A DNA stretch of 64,000 nt from Akkermansiaceae bacterium (GTDB lineage Bacteria > Verrucomicrobiota > Verrucomicrobiia > Verrucomicrobiales > Akkermansiaceae): the NCBI GenBank assembly GCA_905181965.1, contig CAJIZY010000021.1, forward strand, positions 28,047 through 92,046, read 5' to 3'. Made by a program: the position numbers and the translations under genes. The notes beneath the pieces were generated by a model that was not told where the DNA came from, searched no databases, and worked only from the letters and a program-made list of their open reading frames with translations. The stretch's first letter is position 1. Each line of letters begins with the position of its first letter. Shown piece after piece: positions 27,858 to 37,348 of the stretch.

Positions 27858-30158
27858 CTAAAAAACAACTTCATCCTCACCAAGGATCTGTATCTCAGTC
27901 TCGAGAACCACGCCCCTATCTTCCTTTGCCTTCGCTTTGATCTTCTCGATTAACGAAAGGACATCAGAAGCACTGGCCTTCCCTCGATTAACGATAAAAT
28001 TACCATGCTCCGGCGACACTTCGGCCTTGCCTACCCCAGTCTCTTTCAAGCCCATCTCATCGATCAATTGACCCGCACCACAGACTGCGGGGTTTTTGAA
28101 TGTGCACCCAGCACTCGCAGCCTTCGGCTGGGTTGTATTGCGATGATGGCGAGATTCATTAAGCTTATCCTGTATCGCTTTTTGATCTGAGGGAACTCCA
28201 GCGAAGGTCGCCTTCAGAGCATAATTCCGGCGAAGTTCGGGGACGTTGCGGTAATAGAATTTTATCTCATCACGCTTGCGCGTTCTAATCTCTCCATCCT
28301 CATCCAAAAAAGTTACTGCGACAACTTGATCGAAAGTTTCCACACCCATTGCTCCGGCATTCATACGCAGCCCGCCTCCGACATTCCCCGGGATTCCTTC
28401 CATCCATTCAAATCCTCCAATGCCGTGCTCACGTGCTATACTGGCAACCTTTTTGAAGCGAACTCCAACACCTGCCGTGATCGTAGTCCCCTCAACAGTG
28501 ACCGCAGAAAAAGCACCGCCTGCCGGATGAATAACAGCCCCACGAATTCCTCCATCTCGAATCAACAGATTAGATCCACGCCCCACAATTCGCACTGGAA
28601 TCCCCCGAGCTTTGCAGAAAGAAACAGAATCGGCTAATTGCTCAAATTCCGATGGCTCAATCCAAAACTGAGCCGGGCCTCCAACGCGCATCGTACTATG
28701 ACGCGACATCGGTTCGTAAAGTTTGATTGCCGAGACTTTCGTTTCATTCCGGATTTCTTCTAAAACTTTAAGATCGCGAATGATCTTATTGCCAGCTTCA
28801 TGAACATTCCCAGCCCCCAAAGTTAGAAAAAGATCACCCTCCGCTAGAATATTCCCCACCGCGTAATGCGCGGTTGAAAGATCCGGGACGAAAGACGCCT
28901 TCGTAGAGCCGTTGGCTAAAATTGCATCAACAATTGTCTGCCCACTCACACCAGGAATAGGATCTTCGCTGGCCGCGTAAATATCAGTCACGAAAACTAG
29001 ATCGGCAGCTTGTAAGGTCTTACCAAAATCATCAGCTAGCTTATGAGTCCGGCTATAGCGATGAGGCTGGAAGAGCACAATCACGCGGCCCGGCTCGTAA
29101 CTACGAGCAGTCTGCAAGGTAGCTGCAACCTCCGTCGGATGATGTCCATAATCATCCACAATACGATATCGCTTGCTCAGATGCTTGGTTTCGAATCGTC
29201 TCTTAGCACCCGCAAAAGAACTAAGGGCCTGATTCATTTTTGAAAAATCAACCCCACAACTTGAAGCCACTGCGATTGCTCCCAAAGCATTCAATACATT
29301 ATGTAGACCAGGAATACCAAGTTGAACCCTGCCCAGCTCCTGACCTTTATAGTTGACCGTAAAACTCACTGTTCCGATCTGCCCAGAAAGATCAGTCGCA
29401 GTCCAATCGGCCTCCTTCCAACCATACGAAATGGAATTGTCTCGTGTTCCGCAAAGCTGAGTCGCTTCTTCACACTCACAGCAATAAAAAATGGAACCCG
29501 AAGTCTGGTTCAACAAGTTATTAAAAACCTCACGGATTTGCGCAATCCCTCGCGTGTAGTGGTCAAGATGCTCTTCCTCGACATTCAGCACAATTGCGTG
29601 TTTTGGATGATACAGAGCCAACGTGCCATCCGATTCATCACCCTCCGCCACCAAATACTCACCATCTTGGTTCCATTCGGCATTAGAACCCAAAACTGGG
29701 ATCTCCGCCCCCACATAATGACAAGGCATAAGATCTCCTTGGCGAAGAATATGCGCGATCATTGCCGAAGTAGTTGTCTTCCCATGGGTGCCCGAAACCA
29801 CTACTCCTGCCTTTGTGTGAAGAATAGCCGCTAGGCATTCTGCTCGCCGAAAGGTCGCAATTTTCTGAGCTAAAGCCTCGGAAAGGGCGGGGTTTGTCGA
29901 ACGAATCGCTGAGGAATAGATCACCGCATCCGCACCCTTGACGGCTTCCCCTGAATGCGGAGTAGAAAAATCGAGCCCTAACTTACGGAGACGCTCCGTC
30001 TCCCCAGAAGTCACTCGATCGGATCCGCTAACCCGATGGCCCATCTGAATCAAGAGCCGAGCTAACCCACTCATACCCGAACCTGCCACGCCGATTAAGT
30101 GAACCCGGAGTGGTTGTTCCGGATTTAAAATTTTCTCGCTGAATTGCTCAATAGTCAT
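27858..30158 (-). CDS. murC/murB: MurC-MurB fusion: UDP-MurNAc L-alanine ligase and UDP-enolpyruvyl-GlcNAc reductase
   Basis: A 766-residue bifunctional peptidoglycan-precursor enzyme. Residues 1 to about 465 are MurC: HLIGVAGSGMSGLARLL, the ATP loop VVSGTHGKTTTSAMIAHIL, YLVAEGDESDGTL and IVDDYGHHPTEVAATL. Residues from about 475 are MurB: STMRVGGPAQFWIEP, VGRGSNLLIRDGGIRG, WMEGIPGNVGGGLRMNAGAM and ASAGCTFKNP, with the catalytic residues of a type I/II reductase. Fusion couples two consecutive-in-use but mechanistically separate steps. The ATG overlaps the murG stop (ATGA), so murG-murC/murB are coupled. The full sequence of both halves looks intact. Confidence 0.95.
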   Translation of the reverse strand: MTIEQFSEKILNPEQPLRVHLIGVAGSGMSGLARLLIQMGHRVSGSDRVTSGETERLRKLGLDFSTPHSGEAVKGADAVIYSSAIRSTNPALSEALAQKIATFRRAECLAAILHTKAGVVVSGTHGKTTTSAMIAHILRQGDLMPCHYVGAEIPVLGSNAEWNQDGEYLVAEGDESDGTLALYHPKHAIVLNVEEEHLDHYTRGIAQIREVFNNLLNQTSGSIFYCCECEEATQLCGTRDNSISYGWKEADWTATDLSGQIGTVSFTVNYKGQELGRVQLGIPGLHNVLNALGAIAVASSCGVDFSKMNQALSSFAGAKRRFETKHLSKRYRIVDDYGHHPTEVAATLQTARSYEPGRVIVLFQPHRYSRTHKLADDFGKTLQAADLVFVTDIYAASEDPIPGVSGQTIVDAILANGSTKASFVPDLSTAHYAVGNILAEGDLFLTLGAGNVHEAGNKIIRDLKVLEEIRNETKVSAIKLYEPMSRHSTMRVGGPAQFWIEPSEFEQLADSVSFCKARGIPVRIVGRGSNLLIRDGGIRGAVIHPAGGAFSAVTVEGTTITAGVGVRFKKVASIAREHGIGGFEWMEGIPGNVGGGLRMNAGAMGVETFDQVVAVTFLDEDGEIRTRKRDEIKFYYRNVPELRRNYALKATFAGVPSDQKAIQDKLNESRHHRNTTQPKAASAGCTFKNPAVCGAGQLIDEMGLKETGVGKAEVSPEHGNFIVNRGKASASDVLSLIEKIKAKAKEDRGVVLETEIQILGEDEVVF

Positions 30159-31225
30159 CCTTCAATAACGTTAACGATTTGGGCCGCGGCGGCGGGATTC
30201 GTGAGATTCAGCATCGATTCCGACATATTTTTAAGAATTCCATCATCGAGTTCAGACAACATGTCAGTGATCGTTTTAGCCTCGAGATCTTTCTCATGAA
30301 TTAAGATCGCAGCCCCTGCTTTTTCGAAGACCATCGCATTAGCTGTTTGATGGTCATCAGCAGCGAAGGGGAACGGCACCAAAAGCGCGGGCAACCCTGC
30401 ATGGCTCAACTCTGTCAGAGACGAAGCCCCAGATCTCGCCACACAAAAATCACTCACCGCATAGGCTGCCGCCATACCTTCACAAAATGCGAGTACCTTG
30501 TAACCATCACGCTTGCCCACCTGTTCAGAAAGATTGCAGAACGCTGCCTGCCCAGTCAAGTGAAGAACCTGCCATGCCGTGCCCTCCGTTCCTTCGGCAA
30601 CTAGTTCATTAAGACGTCGCGCACCCTGTGACCCCCCCATCACGAGGAGCGTTTTCTTTAATGGATCAAGACCGAATTTTTCGCATACCGTTTGGCGTAA
30701 TGGAAGCTTCTCAAGCTCGTCACGAACCGGAGTGCCGGTATGAATCACCTCGATATCAGGAAAGTAAGCTGAAGCTTCCTCCAATCCCACCAAAACCGCA
30801 GTACAACGCTTGGCCGTCATACGATTAGAACGCCCAGGAATAGCATTGGAGTCATGCACATAGGTTCGAAGTCCTTTTTTTGACCCAGCGACTACCGGAG
30901 GAAAAGAAGTAAACCCTCCCATTCCAAGAACCACATTTGCTTCCTCACGATCAATGATAAGGCCGCACTGCTTGATTGTCTTGCGCAGACGCCACAGAAA
31001 AGAAATCATTTTGAGCGAAAACGTCGGCGGCTTCGCAATGGCCCTGACAGTCTCAAAACGAAGATCCGAGTATTTTTGGGAAGCCTGAGCATCGACTTTC
31101 TTTTCAGAAATCAGAAGCAGGACCTTGTGCCCCCGTGCCTTAAGCTCTTGGGCAACAGCGATTCCAGGAAATAAATGCCCTCCGGTTCCGCCGCAGGCGA
31201 TTATGATTTTTTGAGAATTAGACAC
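30155..31225 (-). CDS. murG: MurG, lipid II-forming GlcNAc transferase
   Basis: A GT28 enzyme that adds GlcNAc to lipid I on the cytoplasmic face. The N-terminal glycine-rich loop IIIACGGTGGHLFPGIAVAQ, the HDSNAIPGRSNR region, LLVMGGSQGARRLNELV, and the UDP-GlcNAc site VARSGASSLTELSHAGLPAL with PFPFAADDHQTANA are all present. The 356-residue length is typical. It is the first gene of a minus-strand unit murG-murC/murB that continues into two sulfatase genes, but none of the usual ftsW, ftsQ, ftsA or ddl neighbours are adjacent, so the dcw cluster is rearranged. Confidence 0.96.
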   Translation of the reverse strand: MSNSQKIIIACGGTGGHLFPGIAVAQELKARGHKVLLLISEKKVDAQASQKYSDLRFETVRAIAKPPTFSLKMISFLWRLRKTIKQCGLIIDREEANVVLGMGGFTSFPPVVAGSKKGLRTYVHDSNAIPGRSNRMTAKRCTAVLVGLEEASAYFPDIEVIHTGTPVRDELEKLPLRQTVCEKFGLDPLKKTLLVMGGSQGARRLNELVAEGTEGTAWQVLHLTGQAAFCNLSEQVGKRDGYKVLAFCEGMAAAYAVSDFCVARSGASSLTELSHAGLPALLVPFPFAADDHQTANAMVFEKAGAAILIHEKDLEAKTITDMLSELDDGILKNMSESMLNLTNPAAAAQIVNVIEG

Positions 31226-31584
31226 TAGCTACGCCAAAACCTAGGGCCTGAGATCAGTTTTTTGAACTTCGAAATGCAGGAAATATCGCCTTTCTGTCGC
31301 AAGCAGCTTATTAACATTTAGCTTCACCCAAAAAATTAGCCAATCAGTGATCCAAAACATTCAGCCAAACTTCCTTCGACAAACAGCGCTCTGATTTGGT
31401 TCAGAGTAAATTAAGTATTTCATCTTTTGAGACCGCTCCAGATAACCGCCACGCTAGCGGCGCTTCCTTGGGTATTCTCATTCCGGAAGGTCGCACCTAG
31501 CCCTTCTTAAGCCACCCACCCTGATGCTTGATCGTCGCGCTTTCAAATTTACCGAAAAAAAGTATCGTTTCCTCCAATAAACTC
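31226..31584. other. Divergent intergenic region, 359 bp
   Basis: The divergent promoters of murG (minus) and argD (plus) must be here. I see a small GC hairpin (CCGC...GCGG around 31449-31463) and AT-rich stretches, but no confident promoter boxes, RNA gene or repeat. An in-frame Met at 31528 could extend argD upstream, but the conserved protein starts at 31585. Confidence 0.4.
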
Positions 31585-32785
31585 ATGACCACCACTGAGA
31601 AAACAAAACAGTATGTCCTAGAAACCTATGGGAGATTTCCCCTTACCGTAACCCGCGGTGAAGGCACTAGAGTGTGGGATGAGCTTGGTCGTGAATATCT
31701 CGACTTCTGCTCAGGTATCGCGGTTTGCTCGCTGGGGCATTGCCACCCCGCCTTGACACAAGCCATCGCGGAACAATCGGAAACTCTGATGCATTGTTCC
31801 AATCTCTACTACATCGAGCAACAGGCTGACCTTGCTAAGCTCATTGTGGAAAAGGTCGTCGGACATCCGGGCAAGATCTTCTTCTCCAACTCCGGAGCGG
31901 AAGCGAATGATGGGCTCATCAAATTCGCACGGAGATTTGGGCAAGCCACCGGGCGCTACGATGTCATCACCTTCAACAAGTCCTTCCACGGTCGGACTAT
32001 TGGAGCCATGACTGCGACCGCCCAGGCCAAAATCCACGAAGGCTTCGATCCTCTTCCGACCGGCTTCACTTACGTTGAGCCCAACGACCTTGATGCTGTC
32101 CAAGCCGCGCTCACTGACAAGACCATCGCCTTCCTCCTCGAGCCCATCCAGGGCGAAGGGGGGGTGAACCCGATGACCAAGGAATTTCTCGAAGGCCTTG
32201 CTGCTCTCGCTCAGAAAAAAGACCTCCTCCTTCTCCTCGATGAGTTTCTTGTCGATGTGCTCCTGAAGCCGCTTCAAGTCAGCCATCAGGTCCTCAGTTG
32301 TCTTCTCGTGGGCCAAAGGCATGGGCGGTGGCTTCCCAATCGGCTCATTCTATGTTGCCGAAAAACACGCCCACCTCCTCGGCCCCGGCAGTCATGGCTC
32401 AACCTATGGAGGCAACGCCCTCGCCTGCGCCGCCTCCAAGGCGGTCATCGAAACTATTATCGCGGAGAATCTTACCGAGAACGTCAAAACACGAGAAGCC
32501 CAAGTCCGAAAGATCATCGAGAGCTGGAATCATCCTGCCATCACCGAAGTTCGCGGATACGGTCTCCTTCTCGGAATCGCATTAGACTTCGATGCTCTTG
32601 TTGTCCCTGAAGGCAGCATACCATCCATTCTCCTGTGCACGGCCCTCATTAAGAAAGGTCTTTTAGTTCCACCGGCTGGCCCCGAAATCGTCAGACTTCT
32701 GCCTCCTCTCAATGTCAGCGCCGATGAAATAGACCAAGCACTCAAGTTGATCAAAGAAGCCCTCGACGCTCACCTCAAATCCTAG
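31585..32785 (+). pseudogene. argD: Acetylornithine/ornithine aminotransferase (ArgD), internally disrupted at 32245-32311
   Basis: A class III PLP aminotransferase of arginine biosynthesis. The first part is intact: YGRFPLTVTRGEGTRVWDEL, YLDFCSGIAVCSLGH, FFSNSGAEANDGLIKFAR, TFNKSFHGRTIGAMTATAQ and LLEPIQGEGGVNP up to LLLLLDE. The expected VQxGxGRTG...PD segment is absent. Instead 67 bases with no similarity to it intervene, after which AKGMGGGFPIGSFYVAEKHA (with the PLP lysine) resumes in another frame and continues to a normal end. So the Asp before and the Lys after are kept, but the 20-odd residues between are replaced and the frame shifts. It is either a broken gene or an assembly chimera. 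Confidence 0.85.
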
Positions 32786-32799
32786 CCCTCCACTTCCCC

Positions 32800-33789
32800 A
32801 TGCCTTCCACCCGACGCCAATTCCTCACTTCAAGTCTTATTATGGGAACCAGTATCCAATCAGTTCGAGCTAAAGCCGCACCCGGTGAACCGCTCATCGT
32901 TTCAACCTGGCCCTTTGGGAAAGCAGGTAATGATAAAGCTCTCGACACACTAAAAAACAAGGGCTCTCTTTTGGATGCAGTTGAACAAGGGATTCGCGTG
33001 GTGGAATCTGATGAGAAAAATCGCTCGGTTGGAATCACCGGTCTCCCCAATGCTGCCGGAGTGGTCCAACAAGATGCCTGCATCATGAACGGATCAGACC
33101 ACAACGCCGGGAGCGTAGCCGCCATCGAAGGAATTCTTCATCCCATCACTGCCGCCCGACGGGTCATGGAGAACACTCCTCACGTCATGCTCGTTGGCGA
33201 CGGAGCTCGAGAATTTGCGATCAGGGAAGGACTGGAATCGATCAAGGTCGATTCTCAAAAACTCCATAAAGAATGGCATCAAAAACAAATCCAACTCATT
33301 CCCAACAAACGCCCCAAAGACAACCATGACACCGTCGCCTTACTCGTCCTCGACCGTAAAGGTCACATCGCCGGTGGTTGCTCTACCAGTGGCTGGGGTG
33401 GCAAACTCCCAGGCCGCGTTGGCGACTCCCCAATCATAGGAAGTGGGCTCTACGTCGACAATGAAGTTGGAGCCGCCGGTGCCACTGGCTTGGGAGAAAA
33501 CGTTATGCGTTACTGCGCGTCCTTCATGGTGGTGGATTACATGCGACAGGGACTCCACCCGGAAGAAGCCTGTGTGAGAACGATTCAACGTATCGCCGCC
33601 ATTGACCCAAAATCAGCAGCAGATCTCCACCTAAACTTTGTTGCCCTTGATAAAAAAGGTCGCTTTGGAGCAGCAGGTTCCGGCTCCGGCTTTCAATATT
33701 CGGTTACCACTCCCAATTTTAGCAAGGTCTTCGAAGGTTCCGCCTTGAGCAAAAAAGACATTGGCCCAGAAGGAGGTAACACCAAATAA
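32800..33789 (+). CDS. Tat-exported asparaginase-2/glycosylasparaginase-like Ntn hydrolase
   Basis: A 329-residue N-terminal-nucleophile hydrolase. The N-terminus has a twin-arginine signal (PSTRRQFLTSSLIMG). The alpha part includes GSLLDAVEQGIRVVESDEKN and GSDHNAGSVAAIEGILHP. The autoproteolytic site and nucleophile are in NHDTVALLVLD (HDT, Thr becomes the new N-terminus), followed by HIAGGCSTSGWGGKLPGRVG and a late Gly-rich substrate loop. It is closest in layout to N4-(beta-N-acetylglucosaminyl)-L-asparaginase, which cleaves the GlcNAc-Asn link; an isoaspartyl peptidase role is also possible. It sits 14 bp after argD. Confidence 0.88.
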   Translation: MPSTRRQFLTSSLIMGTSIQSVRAKAAPGEPLIVSTWPFGKAGNDKALDTLKNKGSLLDAVEQGIRVVESDEKNRSVGITGLPNAAGVVQQDACIMNGSDHNAGSVAAIEGILHPITAARRVMENTPHVMLVGDGAREFAIREGLESIKVDSQKLHKEWHQKQIQLIPNKRPKDNHDTVALLVLDRKGHIAGGCSTSGWGGKLPGRVGDSPIIGSGLYVDNEVGAAGATGLGENVMRYCASFMVVDYMRQGLHPEEACVRTIQRIAAIDPKSAADLHLNFVALDKKGRFGAAGSGSGFQYSVTTPNFSKVFEGSALSKKDIGPEGGNTK

Positions 33790-33875
33790 TTCGAAAAACT
33801 AAAATCGAAACCTAACGGGAAAATTGCTCGATCTGATGAAATGAATAAAAAGAAATTCCAGAAAATTGACTTTTG

Positions 33876-33898
33876 TTATTGCGAAACAGTCTCAATAA
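33876..33898. promoter_or_regulatory. Candidate Fur box upstream of feoAB
   Basis: TTATTG (33876-33881) and CAATAA (33893-33898) are perfect 6 bp inverted arms. The core TTGCGA...TCTCAA resembles TTG-x-GA-x5-TC-x-CAA Fur operators. It ends 19 bp before the feoA ATG, a good position for iron-responsive repression. Confidence 0.55.
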
Positions 33899-33917
33899 GA
33901 TTTGTTGTTTCTAGCAA

Positions 33918-34166
33918 ATGCCCAAATCAGCGACAGATCTTAAACTCGATTCCGCTCTGACCCTCAGTCAGGCCGCAATCGGTTGTGATTTCCAGATTCG
34001 CCAAGTCGAGGGTCCGGCTTGCAGCCAGCTTCGTGACATCGGTTTCTGTGAGCAAATGCGCGTAAAAAAGCTGACGAATGGTCGTAACATGCTCTGCACG
34101 GTTTGCGGAACCCGCCTCGCCCTAAGCAAGGATCTGGCAGACCAAATCCAAGTTGTTCCTGCTTAG
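33918..34166 (+). CDS. feoA: FeoA, ferrous iron transport accessory protein
   Basis: An 82-residue SH3-like cytoplasmic protein. The family pattern is visible: LTLSQAAIGCDFQIRQVEG, then LRDIGFCEQMRVKKLTNG (the R-x-x-x-G-F-x-x-G-type turn, here ending CEQM) and a final beta strand. FeoA acts with FeoB in Fe(II) uptake. It starts 13 bp before feoB and follows a candidate Fur box, so an iron-repressed feoA-feoB-small protein operon is likely. Confidence 0.9.
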   Translation: MPKSATDLKLDSALTLSQAAIGCDFQIRQVEGPACSQLRDIGFCEQMRVKKLTNGRNMLCTVCGTRLALSKDLADQIQVVPA

Positions 34167-34178
34167 ATCACCCATCTG

Positions 34179-36155
34179 ATGAGCAGCTCATCCATCGAGG
34201 CGAGAATTGCGTTGGTCGGAAATCCTAACGCAGGAAAGACCACCCTTTTCAACGCCCTCACCGGGCAAAACCAAAAAGTCGGTAACTACACCGGTGCTAC
34301 CGTCTCTCGAAAATCCGGAACTTTCTTCACGCCTCACGGGCATAAGTTCGAACTCATCGACCTTCCTGGTGCCTACTCCCTAGATCCCAATTCACCAGAC
34401 GAAGAAATTACCCGGAATGTCCTCATTGGTGATCAGGAAGATGAGGAAACCCCCAACCTCATCCTCTGTGTTCTCGATGCCACCCACCTCGAACGTCATC
34501 TCTACCTGCTCATCCAAGTTATCGATCTTGGCTATCCCGTCGTCGTCGCTCTGAACAAAACCGACAGCGCCGAATCCCAAGGACTCCGCCTTGATCCCAC
34601 CGCGCTAGGTGAAAGATTCGGCGTCCCGTTCGTCGCGATTTCCGCGATGACCGAGCGTGGTATCACACAGCTCAAACAGGCTCTCCGCCATCCTTTTCCC
34701 TCTCCTCCAGGCAGACTTTGGAAAGGTCCCGCCGAACTGGAAGAAGCCATTAAAAAATCAACCAAACTCGCCGAAACCAACAGAGAAAATAATCCTGCTG
34801 CATCCGGCTTAATGGCAGTGGTGAAAGATAACCCGGAAGCTAAGGAGTTCATTCAGAAGACCCGCTTTGAATATATCCACCGCGCAGTCGAAGTCGGGCT
34901 CCAACGCCCCAATGAAGAATTACTCGCGCTCACAGACCGTATTGACGCCCAGACGCTCCATCCAATCAAAGGTTGGTGTATCTTTACGGCCCTGATGATC
35001 ACCGTCTTTTGGTCGATCTTCAAGTTTGCCGAAATGCCCATGGGGTTGATCGAAGAAGGGCAGGAAACACTTCAAGGGTGGGTGAGAGATTTTATTGGCG
35101 AGGGGGATTTTCAGAGTCTCATCGTCGATGGCATCATAGCCGGAGTCGGGGGGGTCCTCATCTTTCTTCCACAGATCATTCTCCTCTTTTTCTTCATCAG
35201 CCTTCTTGAAAGCACCGGCTATATGGCACGCGCAGCTTACTTGATGGATGGGGTTATGAACAAAGTCGGCCTCAGCGGAAAATCGTTTCTCCCCCTTCTT
35301 TCAGGCTACGCCTGCGCTATTCCCGGCATCATGGCCACTCGCACTATTCCGAATAACAAAGAACGCCTCGCTACTATTCTCATTCTCCCGTGGACCTCAT
35401 GCACAGCACGACTTCCAGTTTACACCCTGATTATTCCTTTGATATTTGTAGGAGCCCTTCAGCAAGGTCTCGCGCTCTTCGGCATCTATGCATTAGGCAC
35501 AATCACGGCTCTTCTCGCTGCAAAAATCCTCAAACCCCGACTCGGTAAAACCGAACCCTCCCAATTCCTTCTCGAGCTCCCTCCCTACCAAAAACCACAA
35601 TGGAGACACATCCTACAACAGGTCAGTGAGCGAGCCTTCGCCTTCATCAAAAAAGCGGGCACCGTTATCCTCGGGCTCAGTATTATTCTTTGGTTTCTCG
35701 AGACCTATCCCAAGAGCGACTCGGATGACCCCATCGTTCAGCAGGCCGAATCCTTTAACGGTCAAATCGGCGAGATCATAGAACCCGTGGTCGCTCCACT
35801 AGGTTGGGATACCCGCATGGGAACCGCCATGATTGCATCCTTCGCCGCGCGCGAAGTTTTTCGTTCCTCCATCGCCATTTCATACGCTACCGATGAGGAA
35901 GATGGGAAAGAAATGCGTGACAAGCTATCTGCCTCAACCCACTCCGATGGAACCGCCCTCTATACTCCTCTTGTCGGACTCTCTATCATAGTCTTCTTTA
36001 TCTATGCCCTACAATGCCTCCCCACCACTGTAATTGTCCGACGTGAAACTGGCTCTTGGAAATGGGCTCTTGGCCAACTCACTGGCATGACAATCTTCGC
36101 CTACCTTGCTGCTTTGCTCGTTTATCAAATAGGCAAGTTTCTAGGTTACTCCTGA
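34179..36155 (+). CDS. feoB: FeoB, GTP-driven ferrous iron transporter
   Basis: A 658-residue inner-membrane transporter. The N-terminal G domain has G1 VGNPNAGKTTLFNALTG, G2 in NYTGATVSRKSG, G3 DLPGAYSLDPN and G4 ALNKTD. The helical GDI-like linker is followed by the membrane core with the two Gate motifs: LPLLSGYACAIPGIMATRT and LILPWTSCTARLPVYTLI, each with its conserved Cys. About ten further helices follow. The length is shorter than E. coli FeoB (773), as in many other phyla. A 41-residue Cys-rich protein starts 5 bp downstream. Confidence 0.97.
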   Translation: MSSSSIEARIALVGNPNAGKTTLFNALTGQNQKVGNYTGATVSRKSGTFFTPHGHKFELIDLPGAYSLDPNSPDEEITRNVLIGDQEDEETPNLILCVLDATHLERHLYLLIQVIDLGYPVVVALNKTDSAESQGLRLDPTALGERFGVPFVAISAMTERGITQLKQALRHPFPSPPGRLWKGPAELEEAIKKSTKLAETNRENNPAASGLMAVVKDNPEAKEFIQKTRFEYIHRAVEVGLQRPNEELLALTDRIDAQTLHPIKGWCIFTALMITVFWSIFKFAEMPMGLIEEGQETLQGWVRDFIGEGDFQSLIVDGIIAGVGGVLIFLPQIILLFFFISLLESTGYMARAAYLMDGVMNKVGLSGKSFLPLLSGYACAIPGIMATRTIPNNKERLATILILPWTSCTARLPVYTLIIPLIFVGALQQGLALFGIYALGTITALLAAKILKPRLGKTEPSQFLLELPPYQKPQWRHILQQVSERAFAFIKKAGTVILGLSIILWFLETYPKSDSDDPIVQQAESFNGQIGEIIEPVVAPLGWDTRMGTAMIASFAAREVFRSSIAISYATDEEDGKEMRDKLSASTHSDGTALYTPLVGLSIIVFFIYALQCLPTTVIVRRETGSWKWALGQLTGMTIFAYLAALLVYQIGKFLGYS

Positions 36156-36159
36156 CACC

Positions 36160-36285
36160 ATGGATTGGCAAACTCCGGCAGCTTTGGGCATCGTTGCCCT
36201 CACCGTCATCCTCTTCTTCGTAAAGCGGAAGAAAAAATCCTGCCGCAACGGAAGTTGTGCCTGCCCCAAAGACCCCAGAAAATAG
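36160..36285 (+). CDS. FeoB-associated Cys-rich membrane protein
   Basis: A 41-residue protein found by reading the gap after feoB. It has one transmembrane helix (AALGIVALTVILFFV), then a basic patch (KRKKKS) and a Cys cluster CRNGSCACPKDP. This matches the small FeoB-associated Cys-rich proteins, which occur downstream of feoB in several phyla and may replace FeoC. It begins 5 bp after the feoB stop. Confidence 0.75.
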   Translation: MDWQTPAALGIVALTVILFFVKRKKKSCRNGSCACPKDPRK

Positions 36286-36337
36286 GGCCTCTTCTTCGTG
36301 GCGAGCCCAAGATTCACTCCACATCGTATTCCTCTCA

Positions 36338-37348
36338 ATGAAGGTTATTGCTCTCCTCCTCTCCACTCTTTGCCTCCTCGACGCGAAAGTCTCTTGGAAA
36401 AGTGCGCTCAACCAAAAATTAAATTGGTATGGCTCACCTGAAGCACGGGAGCTTGCCAAGAAGGTCATGCTCTATCAGCGCGACAATGGTGGCTGGCCCA
36501 AGAATCAGGACTTCTCAAGAAAAATTGATACGGCCGATCTTAAAGAACTCACCCAGCAACGTAGTAACCTTAAAGATACCACCATCGACAACGGGGCAAC
36601 TTACACCCCACTTAAATATCTGACTCGTGTCTGGCAAGCCCAGGCAAGCCCCGAGCTTGAAGCCTCCCTCCACCGCGGCATAGCCTTTCTCCTTAGGAGC
36701 CAATACAACAACGGCGGTTGGCCCCAGCGACCCCATAGTTCCGGCTACGGCCTTCACATCACTTACAACGATGGCGCAATGATTGGCGTCATGTCCTTCC
36801 TTCGAGATCTTGAAAAAGATCCCATCACTTTCCTGAGAGAGGATGAAAAATCCTTGATCATGAACGCACTTAATCTCGGCCTTAATTGCATCCTCCAAAC
36901 CCAAATCCATATCCATAGAAAACCTACCGTTTGGTGTGCCCAGCATGATGCCAAAACCCTTTTGCCTGCTCAAGCCCGCTCATACGAACATCCTTCCTTC
37001 AGCGGTGCAGAAAGTGCAGGTATCGTGAAGTATCTCATGGAGATTCAAGAACCCTCTAACGAGGTTCTTGAATCAATCAGCGGAGCAATTACTTGGTTTC
37101 GAGAGAAGCAGATCAATGGCATTAGGATCATCAAAAAAGATGGAGATAAAACCATCGTTCAAGATGATAATGCGCCGCCTCTTTGGCCACGCTTCTCCGA
37201 TCTTCAGACCGGAAAACCTATCTTTTCTGGTCGCGACGGAATCATCAAATCTTCAATTACCGAAATCGAAGCCGAACGCCGTAACGGCTACGCTTGGTAT
37301 GTTGGAAATCCACGATCTATTCTCAACGACCACGATCATGATCGTTAA
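36338..37348 (+). CDS. PL10-like pectate lyase
   Basis: About 336 residues with signal peptide [16 protein letters not shown] (start 36338; an upstream in-frame Met at 36257 overlaps the previous gene). The mature part has the PL10 pattern: [74 protein letters not shown] and [22 protein letters not shown]10 enzymes cleave polygalacturonate by beta-elimination with calcium. The C-terminus ([15 protein letters not shown]) is a normal end. The stop overlaps that of the convergent helicase gene by 4 bp. Confidence 0.85.
   Translation: MKVIALLLSTLCLLDAKVSWKSALNQKLNWYGSPEARELAKKVMLYQRDNGGWPKNQDFSRKIDTADLKELTQQRSNLKDTTIDNGATYTPLKYLTRVWQAQASPELEASLHRGIAFLLRSQYNNGGWPQRPHSSGYGLHITYNDGAMIGVMSFLRDLEKDPITFLREDEKSLIMNALNLGLNCILQTQIHIHRKPTVWCAQHDAKTLLPAQARSYEHPSFSGAESAGIVKYLMEIQEPSNEVLESISGAITWFREKQINGIRIIKKDGDKTIVQDDNAPPLWPRFSDLQTGKPIFSGRDGIIKSSITEIEAERRNGYAWYVGNPRSILNDHDHDR

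Noticed and set aside
31711..32322. 203-codon minus-strand frame across argD
   Set aside because: It is mostly the antisense of argD; only the last 22 residues, from the replaced block, look protein-like, and this is reported as a finding instead.
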